Part shown: positions 33,806 to 45,841 of the stretch, one piece after another
How positions within the stretch are numbered: the first letter of the stretch is position 1
How the letters are laid out: each line of letters begins with the position of its first letter
DNA from: Papio anubis
Taxonomy: Eukaryota > Chordata > Mammalia > Primates > Cercopithecidae
Length of the DNA: 64,000 nucleotides
Assembly (NCBI RefSeq): GCF_008728515.1
Contig: NC_044990.1
Location: 64,274,879 to 64,338,878 of the forward strand
Direction: 5' to 3'
Notes under the pieces: generated by a model
Told to the model about the DNA's origin: nothing
Database searches by the model: none
The model's input: only the letters and a program-made list of their open reading frames with translations
Position numbers and translations under genes: made by a program

Positions 33806-35954
33806 ATATGAAGGGGCATAAAGGAGAGAATAAGCCATTATTTTTAAAAGTGGCAATTTAATGACAAAGGGATGCTCATGTCACATTCTTTAATCCTGAA
33901 TCAAGGATTAAGCCTTTTTAATTAATTGGGCAAAGGCATTCAGGCAGCTTAAGGCAGCTTAGATGGTGCTGTAGTTTATTTAATAATATAGCAGCAAAGA
34001 GGAGCTTTCTCTCCTCCATGATATAAGAGATTCTTTCAAAGAGGGTAACATCACTGATATAATTCTTTCTTATAGAGAGGAAAGTTTCCATCCCATTGAT
34101 GAAGATAAATGAAAGATATTGGAAGAACACTTTTATAAATGTACAGTAAGTAATTTCATGTAATTTAGTAAAAAAATGATTTGTTAAATAAGTATTAATA
34201 CAACCAATATCAAATAAATTGACTTAAATTAAAAAGATTTATCCAGCATGATTATACACTACTACCACTATAGAACAAAATTTCAGTTTTTGGACATGAG
34301 TCATAAATTGCATTGATGTGCAATGGCCAAAGTGTAACTTCTGTTTAAATCAAGAAACAAAGCTAAGATAGTTAAAAGTCTACTTTTTTTTTTTTAATGG
34401 CTAGGTTCAGGTAAATAATGCTGAGGATACTGAAAAAGGAATTGGAATTCTGAATCTGTCAGTTAGCTGCTGAAAGAGACCAAATTGGTTGCTTAAGTAA
34501 ACAATCAATAAACAAGGAGTATAATAAAAGTTGTTCTTTAGTGGGAAGGAGAAGAAACTGGAAATTCAGGTCAAATAATCAAATTTCTGAGAAAGTCTCA
34601 TAGATCACAAAGAATTAGAGACCATTATTAGCTTTCTCAACTCTCAACAACCAGTAGGAAAACAAATTCCACAAAGGGTTGTGAATGAAACATTTAAACC
34701 GTTAAAATCTCTTGCTTTTGGAAATAATTGTAATTTCGATGTCAGTTTTAAGTTATACCCAGAATAAGGATTGTACTTTGGTTTTGGGGGTATACTTACA
34801 TGGCTTCTTAAACAACTTTGTTCCTCTTCATTATAAGTTAAAGAGTGAACATTATTACTTTAGGCAATTAACGGCAAATAAAGATTAAAGAAATATTTGC
34901 CCCATCCCTAAGAAAAGAATGTTTTTGAGGGCATGTCTCTGTCTGCATTCATGGATCCATTCCAAGGGTCCTCCAGGCATGGGAATATCTTAAGTCTTCC
35001 TGATACCTCTATGTACCTGATTAGAATTAGAAAATATTGGCAGATACTCGACTGAGTAAAAGAAGTGCAATAACATGAATTCTGGGCTTTATTTGTTCTT
35101 CTCTTGAGAATGTAATTTTTAAAATAATATTTTGGAGATTTTACTATTTACGATGCTGAATATTTTTTAGTAGATAAATATCAAGCATTTCATAGGCACA
35201 CACATTTTCTCTTAGAAAATGTTACTTAAAGAATTTCCACCTTTGTGCTTCCAAACTTTGGAAGCTAATGAAGAAATTTTGGTTTTCAGTAAACCTTTTA
35301 ATACATAACTCTTGATTGATTTCCATTAATATATACAAAAATTGATTTTACATTACCCATAATTAGTCTTCATACCATGCAGCACAAACCATATTGTTTT
35401 TATCAACAAGAAGGTTTCTCATTAAAAGTAAAATAAATAATGTATATTCTGCCTTTAGAGCAAAGTTGGATATTAAAAGCCAAAATATTTAATAGATCAT
35501 TTAGGAATCACTGAAATATTGTTGAGTAAATTGAAGGGAGTACTTCCTTATGGAAAATGTGTTGCTTCATAGCCCAGTGCATGAGTTCGTGTGGTGTTCA
35601 GAAAACATTCCCAGATTACCTTGATTAATTTCACTTTGTCTTGTGAAAGCGTGCAGGTATGATTGATTCATTGATTCTATAATTAGAAAGGATAGAAATA
35701 AAACATTTCCTTTTGGATTGCATCAGAAAATGATTTGCTTGAAAGGGAAAACGGCTAGACGTACTTTAAATTTAGCTTCCTTTTAATCATACCAAAAATT
35801 AAATAGCCTGTTTCACACCATGAACAAGATACTTCTATGTGTAAACAACAAATAGAAACCTCCCATAGTGTGTGTATGTCTGTATGTTTGTGTGTATGTG
35901 TGTTAATCCTTACTTGATTGCATGACAAGTAAAGCTAATTTAAGAACGCACATT

Positions 35955-37162
35955 TAAAAAATAGAGTTTTCATTTTAGTTTTATTGTAGTGAGTAGTATT
36001 TTTAATTTTCTTGAAAGGCACCCAAGAATAATTACTTTTGTGAACCAAAAATATATAAAACTGTACAGAATAAATATTTCATAGAAATCTAACTATACCT
36101 TCTTGTAAAATAAAGCTACATTGTCCCTCTCTTGAGGCAACTTAAACCACTTACCTTTAGAAGTGCCTTTTGCTACTGATTTATGGCATCTATCAATATA
36201 CATCAATAAAAATAAAATAATTTTTCCTATTTACTTTACAACTGTGAATTACTTGCCACAAGAAATGTATTTCTATCATGGTCATTCAAATTTACAAAGA
36301 ATTAAGCCTACGAAATAAAGCAAACCCAATAGATTCTCTAGTCGTATTTACAACAGAATCTCAGTAGCATTTTTAAAATATCCCTAGAAGAAGAATTAAA
36401 CTTTGAACATAAATGACATACTTTAGTTCACAGCAGCACTGACATTAAAATTATCTACACAAAATGTGTAGAAAACCCCCCAAAATATGCTTATTTATTC
36501 CACCTGAACTATTAATCATTTTAACTTCTTAAACTTAGAATGCACGAGAGTGGCATTTATTTAAGCTCAAATGCTCAAAGTTTTGAGCCACCCATGACCT
36601 ATGTAATTACAACCTTTATATTTTTTCTTCACTGTTTGTAATTTATAATTGTCAAGTTCCAGTTTCTTTTGCATTTATTGCAAGAAAGTTAGGTATGTTT
36701 GACAATATACATTTTTGAAGTACATACTGGTTATAAACAATGTATTCCTTACATATTATAACTACATATACAGGTATGGTTTTTAAATGATGAAATCCAA
36801 TTGTAATTAATCTATAGGGAAAGCAATTCAAGAAAATTCGGGATACTTAAATGTTCAACCTTTTTAGATGTGCAAGAGGACTCCTATGAGACACTTTTCA
36901 GTATATGGAGAAATATTACTATAACCCTTGAATGATTTACATGCAAGGACTTATTTTATTTGGGACAGACTAAATTGCCTGAAGATAATGCCATGGCTTC
37001 TCCCAATGATCCCTGAGTTTCTTTTTCTTCCTTTTTTCCCCCCGTAGTTTACTACTGTGCTTAAGTTCTGATTGATGACACACTCATGTAAGGCACTTAT
37101 TTACAAGGTATGGACTTAAAACAGAATCACAGCATTTCTGTGAAAGCCCTCAAACTCTCCAT
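35955..37162 (-). other. SLITRK6: SLITRK6 3' UTR (3' end tentative)
   Basis: AT-rich sequence after the SLITRK6 stop on the minus strand, free of recognisable young repeats. Several AATAAA hexamers (TTTATT on the plus strand) could act as poly(A) signals: one near 36955, others near 36555 and 36495, and one at 35980-35985. I extend to about 20 nt beyond the last because the remembered mRNA length (about 4.2 kb) needs a 3' UTR near 1.2 kb. That choice is an inference. Confidence 0.35.
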
Positions 37163-39688
37163 CTATGTTTGCTGCTCCAGGACTTCTAAATAGTCAGGTT
37201 CAGCATGTAAATTAGCTTTGAGTTCAAAATACTCATTTTTCGTCTGTTCCACTAATACCTTCCTTGGACGTGAGTACATTAATGTTTCCATTAATTTCAG
37301 TTCTTCGTGGGCTCCTGGATAATGTGCCTCCATATCAGGCTGGAGCTGAGCAATGTTTTTCCTTAGGTATTCTGTGATTCCTAGTTGCTGAAGTTCCCTT
37401 TCTTTTTCTAAAATGTTTCTATACAATGAACTGGCATCTTGGAAGGATAAAAATTCTGTCGATTGGTTCGTGGTTTTGTATTTCATATTGGACCCTGTGA
37501 GTGGTGAATGATTTTCCCGTTCCAAAAGACTTCTTTGGAGATGTTTTGCGTCACTTCCTTCTTTCTCATTCCCCTCTTCTTCCTCTTCCAAATGCTTTGG
37601 ACCAAAGGAGGGACTTCTATAGACATGAACCATGGGGCTCACCATGTGCTGTTCATAGAGAGAGGCAGAGGGTCTTTCAGTAGTGTGATGAGTGGTTTTA
37701 TGGCCATACATGCTGTACTGAAGATGCACAGGACTGTTGTCCCTCATTTGCTCATCTACTTGTTTCTTTTTGTATCTTCTCCTGCGGTGAAGAACAAGAA
37801 CCACTATCCCTGCAGCACAGAACACAATAGTGATGAACACAATCAGAAGTCCCAATATTAGAACAGACAGTGGCACAGCGTCTGTAAGAGATCGTAAAAT
37901 AGTATCGGCCGTATTCGTTGTTGTTGTAGGAGTGGTGACAATAATGTAACTAGTCTGTGTTGGCATGGATGGGTTATTTACTAAACCTGGACAGAGAAGT
38001 TCACTATTTAGGGCTTTTAATTCCTTTTTGTCGAGATGCCTGGGAGAAGTGCAGAGGATGTCATCTGTCACTGTGTTCTTGCTTAGCTTTTGTATCCATT
38101 GTTGCAGTCCAACCAGGTCACAGGAGCAGTCCCAGGGGTTATCCTCAAGGTCAATCTGGGTTAGTAAATCAAGATCATCCAAAATATTACTTACAGGTAG
38201 ATGGGTAAACTGGTTTGTTTTAAGATTTACCTTAGTTAGAGGAACCCCTGAAAAAATATGTGGTGGCAAAACTTGGAGGAGGTTGTTATTTAAGTAGAGG
38301 ACTTTAAGTTTAGGCATTGGATTAAATGTTTCTGGCAGTATTTCCTTAATGGCATTGTATTCAAGATATAAGTATTCAAGATTATGGAGGCCAAGGAACA
38401 TGCCTTTACTTAATTTGGTCAGATGGTTACCATTTAGATACAGCTTTTGTAATCTCGTTAGGTTCATAAATGATCCTTCTTCAAGAACTTCAATACGATT
38501 GTTTCCCAAGTGAAGCATTTCCAAAGTGAAATATTCCACTAGATCAGACTTCATTAAACTATGAATAATATTTCCCGCTAGAATGAGCTTTCTAGGATTT
38601 TGCGGAGGAGGTCTCAGATCTGATAAGCTCTCAATATTGCGCTCCTGACAATGTATTAGAAGTCCTGATGGGGATAGGACTTTGCAGTTACAAGGAATAG
38701 GGCAGTAAGGTCCTGGAAGTTGAGTGGATGGCTTTGTAATATAAGGTATCAAACGTGGTGCTTTGGTGGGTGGTTTTAGAATGGATGTGGTCTTAGTTGA
38801 CATGCGACTATCATTTATTGAAGATGTTGCTGCCAAATGTAACGATCCTGAAGGATCCTCATGTTCTTCATACACTGGTGGAGTGGGGCAAATGGATTCC
38901 TTCTTTAGTCTACTGAGTACACTTCCTTTAAAAAATGGAGGGCTATTGCAGACAACATCACCAATTATAGACTGCGGAGGCATGTTCTCCAACCAAGTTT
39001 TTAACTGCAGTAAGTCACAATTGCAGGCCCATTTATTGTCCTCCAACTGAAGATCCAATATTCGGCCAATGTGTTCGAGAAAACCAACATAAGGCAATGT
39101 TTGTAACTGATTTCCACGAAGATCTAGATGGGTTAAAGGAACAAATCGGAAGATGTTTGGAGGAAGACTCTCAATAGCATTATCATTTAAAATTAACACT
39201 TTGAGTCTGTTGAGCTTGCTAAAGGCACTTGGTTCAATCACTGTGATAAAATTGTTATCGGCTTGCAGGAATTCCAGGTTTTCCAGTCCGTGGAAAGTAT
39301 CCTCTTTAAGAATTTCTAAAGAATTGTGATTGATATGAAGTTGCTTAAGGAGGCCAAGGCCATTAAATGCACCTATCTCAATATCTGCAATATTGTTAAA
39401 TCCAAGGTGTATTGAAATAGCATTGGTAAGCCCAGAAAAGTCATTTGTGTGAAGCATTGTCAAGCCGTTATTTAATAAGCTTAGTTGGAAAGGTCGTGAT
39501 GGTGGCACACTTATTTCAGATACCGTCTTGATACCTTTTTCTTCACAATTTATTAGCATCGTGCCATCTTTTTCCTCACAATTGCAAAGAGAATCACAAG
39601 AGCTTCTGACTGAGAACACTGGAGTTTGGGACTGTAAAGACATACAGGCAAGGAGAGATGAATAAAAGAGATGAATCCACAGCTTCAT
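37163..39688 (-). CDS. SLITRK6: SLITRK6, SLIT and NTRK-like protein 6 (841 aa, complete)
   Basis: Type I membrane protein of the SLITRK family, known for synapse and neurite functions and, for SLITRK6, for inner ear and eye innervation; loss in people causes deafness with myopia. Visible order: signal peptide about 1-20; first LRR module with N-cap cysteines C31/C35/C37/C48, about six LRRs, and a C-cap 'WACNC' (C222, C224) closed by C247 and C267; a Ser/Thr-rich linker of about 270-325; second N-cap C329/C333/C335/C347, LRRs to about 515, C-cap 'WDCSC' (C521, C523) with C546 and C566; a Thr-rich stalk 577-598; a transmembrane helix about 605-633; stop-transfer HRRRRYKKK; a cytoplasmic tail of about 208 residues ending in tyrosine motifs NEYFEL (Y820) and DYLEVL (Y833), like Trk receptors. 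N-glycosylation sequons at N292 and N409. The start is the Met at 39688: it gives 841 residues, the length I recall for human SLITRK6. A Met 16 codons upstream lies beyond the splice acceptor, in the intron. The frame is unbroken. Confidence 0.97.
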   Translation of the reverse strand: MKLWIHLFYSSLLACMSLQSQTPVFSVRSSCDSLCNCEEKDGTMLINCEEKGIKTVSEISVPPSRPFQLSLLNNGLTMLHTNDFSGLTNAISIHLGFNNIADIEIGAFNGLGLLKQLHINHNSLEILKEDTFHGLENLEFLQADNNFITVIEPSAFSKLNRLKVLILNDNAIESLPPNIFRFVPLTHLDLRGNQLQTLPYVGFLEHIGRILDLQLEDNKWACNCDLLQLKTWLENMPPQSIIGDVVCNSPPFFKGSVLSRLKKESICPTPPVYEEHEDPSGSLHLAATSSINDSRMSTKTTSILKPPTKAPRLIPYITKPSTQLPGPYCPIPCNCKVLSPSGLLIHCQERNIESLSDLRPPPQNPRKLILAGNIIHSLMKSDLVEYFTLEMLHLGNNRIEVLEEGSFMNLTRLQKLYLNGNHLTKLSKGMFLGLHNLEYLYLEYNAIKEILPETFNPMPKLKVLYLNNNLLQVLPPHIFSGVPLTKVNLKTNQFTHLPVSNILDDLDLLTQIDLEDNPWDCSCDLVGLQQWIQKLSKNTVTDDILCTSPRHLDKKELKALNSELLCPGLVNNPSMPTQTSYIIVTTPTTTTNTADTILRSLTDAVPLSVLILGLLIVFITIVFCAAGIVVLVLHRRRRYKKKQVDEQMRDNSPVHLQYSMYGHKTTHHTTERPSASLYEQHMVSPMVHVYRSPSFGPKHLEEEEEGNEKEGSDAKHLQRSLLERENHSPLTGSNMKYKTTNQSTEFLSFQDASSLYRNILEKERELQQLGITEYLRKNIAQLQPDMEAHYPGAHEELKLMETLMYSRPRKVLVEQTKNEYFELKANLHAEPDYLEVLEQQT

Positions 39689-39696
39689 GTTGTCAT
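39685..39696 (-). other. Three-codon upstream ORF overlapping the SLITRK6 start
   Basis: In the exon 2 leader an ATG at 39696-39694 reads ATG ACA ACA TGA. Its TGA shares two bases with the main ATG (the string ATGA), so a scanning ribosome would meet a Met-Thr-Thr uORF that terminates exactly on the true start codon. This arrangement can damp initiation or allow reinitiation. It lies downstream of the predicted acceptor and would be in the mature mRNA. Confidence 0.6.
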
Positions 39697-39712
39697 GTGA
39701 TGAAATCCGATT
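39689..39712 (-). other. SLITRK6: SLITRK6 exon 2 5' UTR and splice acceptor
   Basis: On the minus strand a T-rich tract ending in TTTTATTTTACAG is followed by 24 nt and then the SLITRK6 ATG. The AG lies at 39714-39713, so the coding exon begins at 39712. SLITRK genes are known to keep the whole coding region in one exon behind a non-coding first exon, which this fits. The start context GACAACATGA has A at -3. A second ATG in this 24-nt leader starts a three-codon upstream ORF. Confidence 0.8.
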
Positions 39713-42129
39713 CTGTAAAATAAAATGCAATAGCAAGGGACTTTAGTGGGCAGAACTGGGGAGGAGATGAAGCTGACATTTTCAAAATAATAGGTCTTTC
39801 TCCAAAAAGCAAGTGACTGACTACCATGAAAATATGGGTAGCTTACTGCATTTACATCGTTTTTTTTCTTTTTTTTCTTCCTAATAGACAGGCAAGTCTG
39901 ACTGACTTTTAACTTGCATTGTGGTCAAAATATAAAATTTAGGTCAAGGGGAATTTAAAATATTGTATCATAATTTGTGTTCACATCTGATGAATAACCT
40001 GCATTTTAACAGATGAGAGAGGTGCTGCCTTAGAGCATTGATACTTCACTATGATGCAAAGTTACATATTTGAAAACTTTTTTTTTTTAACCTTAAGGTA
40101 CATAAATTTAAGGCTGGAGGATTATCGTATAAGACAAATATGTAGTTGTTAGCCATAAGCATAGAGAACTGTGGGGAATGTAAAAAATGATAAAAAGAGT
40201 GTATGTGTGCATATGTGTATGTGTGTATACATGTCCTCATGTAGCATGCATTATCTTTCTTTATATTGTTGAACTGTGTGTCACACAATAATATCTAATA
40301 ACTGTGTCTGTGTTTTAACTTGCTTTGGTTTGGGCTTAAAATTACATCTGTAGTATACATGTGTGTGTGTGTATATATATATATTTACACACACTAATTT
40401 TATTTTTTATTTTGAAAACCTTGAGGAAAATATGTCTTTGATCATGTAATAAAGTATAGTACAATAAGAACTCTTTTAACTATTCAATCTAGGGCAGTTT
40501 GTATAAGCGTAATAGTATCAGATATATACACTTAAGAGTGACCATTCAAATTTCACTTAAATCCTTATATTTAATATTGAATTTCTAGAAGCAGTATATT
40601 TCTTACTGCTTTTAAATTATGTTGTAGATGAGGTTGAAATAATAAAAACTAAAGAAGAAAGATTAATCTTTAATACACATTTCAGGCTGTTGTAAAAGAA
40701 TAAACAATGCTTCATCTAAACTTCTAGCAAATGACTTCCTAATGAGGTTTTGAAACAGTCTTCAGGGCACTGAATGTCATCACATAATTAAGCAGCTGGT
40801 CTCCTTGATTATAAGACTTTAAGTCACGAACAATGAAGTCTGAAACAAACTGTATCATATTAAACTTTTTGATGGTGTTTCAAATTTGGTAAAAGAAAAA
40901 AAAAGATGGTCCAGAATAACATCATGTATTCCAATCCTGAAACATGTAACAAATGCATCTGAAACAGCAATTCTTAAAAAGATTTTGTCCTTTAAATGAC
41001 AGTTATGCAAGGTAAACATTTGTAGCACTAATGATATCTAATTTTATTTCCTTCCTTTAAATATTATACTTTATATAAACTACATTGAAATACAAACACC
41101 ACATCTTATGACTATTCAACTTTTCAAAACAGTAATCAGTTTTCATTTTTGTTGTTTGAAATGTGAACAGTAACTGAATCAAATTAAAATTCACAATCAG
41201 GTAAAACATACCAGAACCCAGTCAACCATCCTGAAAGTAAACTTTCATTCCCTGAAAACATAGTGTTTTATTGAAAACACATATAGTACAAAGTTCCTGA
41301 AAGGCAAAAGACAACTAAAGAAACAAAACAACATACTGTGTTTCTATGTGAAGAGAAAGTTAGAAGACTTTATTTTTCTCTAGGGAAATAGTTTGATTTT
41401 AAACAGCTTTGTGAGCTGAGGTTATAAACAAGCAGCATGTAATTGGAGTCTTCAACTTGTGGATTAGCTTCCACAAACACTCAAAGTACTTATTCATAAA
41501 TTACCAAGAGATAATAAGATTTATTTCACCAGGTATAGCATCAGAGAAAACAGCAAATAATTCTTCAATGATTAAACTCTTGTTATTTTTTAAATCCTGT
41601 ATGAATTTTGTGCTCTTCAAAATGTGCTAGGAAACAGTTTCTAATCTCTTCAGAAACACACACAAATGTGAAAAGTGGTTCTCTACTGACAATATCCGAT
41701 ACAGTGGTAAAGAGGTCAAAAGACATATTTTCTGAGAATACATGTTTTCAAGTCAGAAAATAATATAAGTAGCATACAAACTGCAAAGAATTATTCAATA
41801 TTCTGCTTATATTTGCGATTCAACATTCACATTTGGAAGCGATCCTTCAGAAAGCATACATATTTAGTTTCTAACAACAAACTGCATGTTGTAAAAGAAA
41901 TAGTGGAATATTATATTTGTTCTTCTCTACAGCCAGCTGTTAGACTAAATGTCTGCTGCTCAGAGAATACAGGCATCTGCTACAGTGTTAGTTGTGCCAG
42001 TAAGCAAGAATGAAATTGAGTATCCTTTAATGCAAAGTTGTTTGTTTTAAAGAGGTGAACATACAAATTCAATCACTTTGCTATAATGCAAAAATAAGTA
42101 TAAGAAAAGCCTGGAAACATTCATCTTAC
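39713..42129 (-). other. SLITRK6: SLITRK6 intron 1 (predicted)
   Basis: This is the stretch between the predicted donor (GTAAGATGA, first base 42129) and the acceptor at 39713, 2417 nt. It begins GT and ends AG on the minus strand. It holds no Alu or L1; only TG/TA microsatellites at 40196-40240 and 40355-40390 and T-rich tracts stand out. Short ORFs here have no coding character. Confidence 0.7.
40196..40390 (+). repeat. Two TG/TA-rich microsatellite patches in SLITRK6 intron 1
   Basis: A TGTGTGCATATGTGTATGTG-type run at about 40199-40230, and TGTGTGTGTG followed by TATATATATATAT at about 40360-40385. Confidence 0.8.
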
Positions 42130-42500
42130 CTGTAAAGCAGAGACTCTTCCTGACGTTATCTGTAACGCACAGCTGGAAGAGGTGTTCAAAGTAATTCAGT
42201 TCCTTTATTAAAAAAGAAAACACCAACCACTGCGTACTTTCTTCTCAAATATCACTTTTTGTCAAGTCCCATAGGTTCATAAAGTTAAAACCTCTGGTCA
42301 AAGATAGAATACTGAGCAATTCATTGAAAATATTTCAAGCAGAGTGCATACTAGAGCATCCTGAAGCAATTGTCCCTTTTTCCCTCAATTAAAATTCACA
42401 GCATACTTCCCAGCTATGCTGACTTTTTTGCATATAGTTAACCATTTGCAAGCTGCTGAATGCAGTAAGTAAACAAGATGTTTAACAGAGCTGGGATTGA
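42130..42500 (-). other. SLITRK6: SLITRK6 non-coding exon 1 (3' end defined, 5' end uncertain)
   Basis: The minus-strand sequence CTTTACAG|GTAAGATGA is an excellent donor match, with the exon ending at 42130. It lies 2.4 kb upstream of the coding-exon acceptor, the expected two-exon layout. The transcription start cannot be fixed from sequence: TATA-like strings on the minus strand (CTATATGCAAAA near 42430 and GTTATATGAC near 42700) are only candidates, and there is no CpG island. The given 5' limit is a placeholder. Confidence 0.5.
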
Positions 42501-44930
42501 TCACTCTTGCTTTCTTAGTTTGTAGATCCAAGCTGCAGCAATGTTCTCCTTCCTCCTTTTCTAGTATTTCTTGTTAGCTCAGTTTGTTATTAGTCAGATT
42601 GCCAAGGGCTGGGAGGTAGGCGTAAATAAAGAGACTTCTTGGCTTTTGACTCAGCCTGTAAGCCCTTCCCCATCAGAGTGTTTTAATCTGCCAGTGTCAT
42701 ATAACACACGAGACAGCTCCACCTTGGGACTGCTCAACTCCTCCTCTTTCTGCAAATGGTCTTTCCACTCCCTTTCAATACCAAATACAGTGCGAGTGAA
42801 TTTTGATGGAAATAATAACACGTCGTTTTAAATGCTTAATAGTACATTGTGTTATTATAGCAAGCTAAATAATACGTTATGTTAAATTCTCAACTAACAC
42901 TGTTCTGTAGTGTTTGCACACATGTGTGCAGGAAACACAAGAATGTCACCTATAGAGGAGTTGCCTTTTTTTTTTTTTAAATCTGGTATTTATAGTTGAA
43001 ATTGTGCACTCACTAGATTGTAAAATGTTAACATGAACAGCTTCCCTGCAATATTTGTATTTTTGTATTCACCATTTAACTTTTTTAAAGCCTTAACTTA
43101 GGGACTCTAAGTTTTTACTTCATTATTTCTTTCCCTAGAGCTAATATTCAATAATTAAACTTAGAAATGAAGCTCTTCCAGTTATTTTAATATATTTATT
43201 TCGAAGAAAAGCATAATTATTTAAAAATATATTTAAAAATATTTAAACACAAAATAATTATCATTGATCAAGTTCTGTTTATCACTTTCAAAAATATAAA
43301 ATTATATCTTTACAGATAAAATGAAACAAGTAAAATACATAGATATTACAATAACCTGATTTCTATAGTGCTAGCTCAGAGAGAATTTACTCTTAATAGG
43401 TTATATCTTAAAAGTTGCATGTTTCTTCAACTCTTAAAAGTTTCTGAATCATCACTATTATTACTCTTAATTGTCAGATTCCTTATTCCTCAAAAAGCCT
43501 GTGGTTTAAAAAATTATTCTTCTTGTCTACCTTCCTGAACTTTTTAACATCCCAAGTGCATATACTAGATGCTGTCTTTTATTTGTTTGTTTTGTTTAGA
43601 ATAAACACAGATTCTAGGGGCCTTCTATGTAATAGTAGGTGTCATTTCAGAAAGTGCTATTTTTAAGAAGGAGAGTTGATATAGTTTAAATCATCAAAAT
43701 AGAAGAACATCACATTATTATTTAATGATATACACTTAGATTCATATAGTTTTATAGTCTCAGGGTGGCATATTTGCTCTAAAAATATAAGGGCTCTGTG
43801 GGAATTTTCAATATTCTCACTTTCCTTTATATTTCCCAGTAATTAGGTTTCTCATTTATTTTAATGGCATTTTATGCTTTAACATGGAAAAGAGATGATG
43901 ATACAGAGGAGAGGGTTGGAAAATAGAGTAAAAATTAACAAATAAGAGAATGAAGAGTATAAGTGAAATTAAATATGATTAATTAGTCTTTGCCTCAATT
44001 TCCTGCTAGCTGCTAGCCAAATTAACTAAATCAAGGTAATGATTTAGATAGATAGTTAGAAATTAGAATTTTAATCAATAAAAAATGAAGGGGCAAGAAT
44101 AATTTCCCTCCCAACTCTGTAGTCCTAATTCTCCACATGCATTCCTTTAGGTTTTGAAGTCAAGTGCATAGGAGAAATATTTTAGTAGCATAGTATGTGG
44201 GGCAAAATTTTTCAAGCCTACATGTGGACTAATGAAAGTAATTTCTTTGTAGATTGACACATGTTTCTCACATGTCCTTCAATTTGATCATATATCTATT
44301 TTATCCATCATATACGCATAGCAGAAATTTGAAGTTTTTTATTATGAATTCCTTTCCTACATAATGCATCTTGTCTTTTTAGTGCATAAATTACTTGTCA
44401 ATTGCAATAATTGCTGGTCAATTCCCCACAATGGTAAGGGAGAGAAGTATTGACTAAAAACACTTTTAAAAAAATTATTCACTTATTCTGTAAGTTTTCA
44501 TTGGGAATAGAAAACTAGAAAAATAATTCTTTGAGGAGCAATCTATAACTTTTAATTTAAAGTGGTAATGTTGATAATGAATTACTCAGCATTATCTCAA
44601 ACTTAGTTAAAATATACACTAGCACATCTGAAAAAATTGTAGACAAGTCTGCTGTTTTCTAGGTTTTTTTTTTTTTTTCACTGTAATTCTTCAGTCATGA
44701 TATCAAATCAGTAATATAGTCATTCTTTCCAAAATGTTTATTATGGCAGGTTATGTGCTAATGATTATTGAACAACATTTATTTTAACAATATTTTTAAT
44801 TTCCAATTAATCAATGGGAAAGTACTTTCTTAGTGTATTTTTAATAACAAATTCATCACACGATTATAATAAACAATGAATTTTATTTATTTTTCCACCT
44901 AATCTATGCCTGTTCCCCAGTAACTTCATA
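42501..44930. other. SLITRK6 upstream flank (putative promoter side)
   Basis: No Alu, L1 or CpG island. The 42550-42800 part is less AT-rich than its surroundings and may hold the core promoter, but no motif decides it. The 86-codon plus ORF (42571-42831) is opposite-strand to the gene and unsupported. Confidence 0.4.
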
Positions 44931-45237
44931 TTATTATTATGTATTATTATTATTATTGTTATTATATATAGAGACAGGGTCTCACTCTGTTATCTAGGCT
45001 GGAGTACAGTGGTGCAATCATAGCTCACAGTAACCTCCAACTCCTAGACTCAAGAGATCCTCCCATCTCAGCCTCATAAGTACCTGGGACTTGGGGCATG
45101 CACTATCATGCCCAGCTGATTCTTTTATTTTTTATAGAGACAGGGGTCTTACCATGTTTCCCAGTCTGTTCTCAAACTCCTGGCCTCAAGTGACCCTCCC
45201 ATCTTGGCCCCCCACAGTGCTAGGATTAGAGGCTAAT
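44931..45237 (-). mobile_element. Alu (old, J-like), antisense, with (TTA)n tail
   Basis: TTATTATTATTATTG tail (44931-44965), then 'GAGACAGGGTCTCACTCTGTTATCTAGGCTGGAG', 'GATCCTCCCATCTCAGCCTC', 'AAGTGACCCTCCCATCTTGGCC', ending 'GTGCTAGGATTAGAGG'. The extreme 5' Alu bases are missing. Confidence 0.9.
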
Positions 45238-45253
45238 TACTACTACTAATAAT

Positions 45254-45416
45254 TTTTTTTGAGAAGGAATCTCACTTTGTCACCCAGGCTGGAGTGCAGT
45301 GGCACCGTGTTGGCTCACTTCAACCTCCACTCCTGGCTTCACGCAATTCTCCTGCTTCAGCCTCCCGAGTAGCTGGGATAACAGGTGCCCACCACCAATC
45401 CCGGCTAATTTTTTTA
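45254..45416 (-). mobile_element. Alu right-arm fragment, antisense
   Basis: 'TTTTTTTTGAGAAGGAATCTCACTTTGTCACCCAGGCTGGAG' to 'ACCACCAATCCCGGCTAATTTTTT'. The 5' half is absent: a 5'-truncated insertion next to the older Alu. Confidence 0.9.
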
Positions 45417-45841
45417 TTAATTATTTTAAATCATGACCTATAAATTACGTGTTATTGTGACATTTAACAATATCTCTGCTTTCAGAGTGTGTATTTCTAA
45501 AGGGCCAACATGAAAGTATTCTAATTGCATTGAAGAAAACCAAGCAGTCGGAAGAAATAAACCTATCTCTGTTATTAATTTTAGAGCAGCAGCCTACAAT
45601 CAGCATATTTTATTGCGCATGAGGACATAGGAAGTGAGGGCCTTCCCTCCCTCCTTTCATGGATGCGGGGAGATCATCTTAATATCCAATGACCTGAAAG
45701 ACTAGGTTGTAGAATGTTTTATGAAATTTGTTGAACCGATAATGTGTGCAGTACAAATAGAGTAAAAACACCAAGAGTGAGCACTGGAAAAAGAAAAGAA
45801 AAAAGTAAAACAATGAGATTTATTCATTCTAAGTAGGACCA

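Larger units (their letters stand above)
31491..35954. other. Repeat-poor sequence downstream of SLITRK6
   Basis: No Alu or L1 and no gene; a MIR at 32160-32290, possible MIR at 32790-32870, and simple CT/TG runs at 33732-33805 and 35865-35905. Such low repeat content beside a developmental gene suggests, without proving, conserved regulatory sequence. Confidence 0.5.

Noticed and set aside
37501..38297. Plus-strand ORFs of 60-117 codons opposite SLITRK6
   Set aside because: Antisense shadows of the conserved coding exon.
39689..39736. A longer SLITRK6 start giving 857 residues (16 extra N-terminal residues)
   Set aside because: The upstream ATG lies 5' of the splice acceptor at 39712, so it is intronic. 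The extra residues are not signal-peptide-like, and the downstream Met gives the expected 841 residues.
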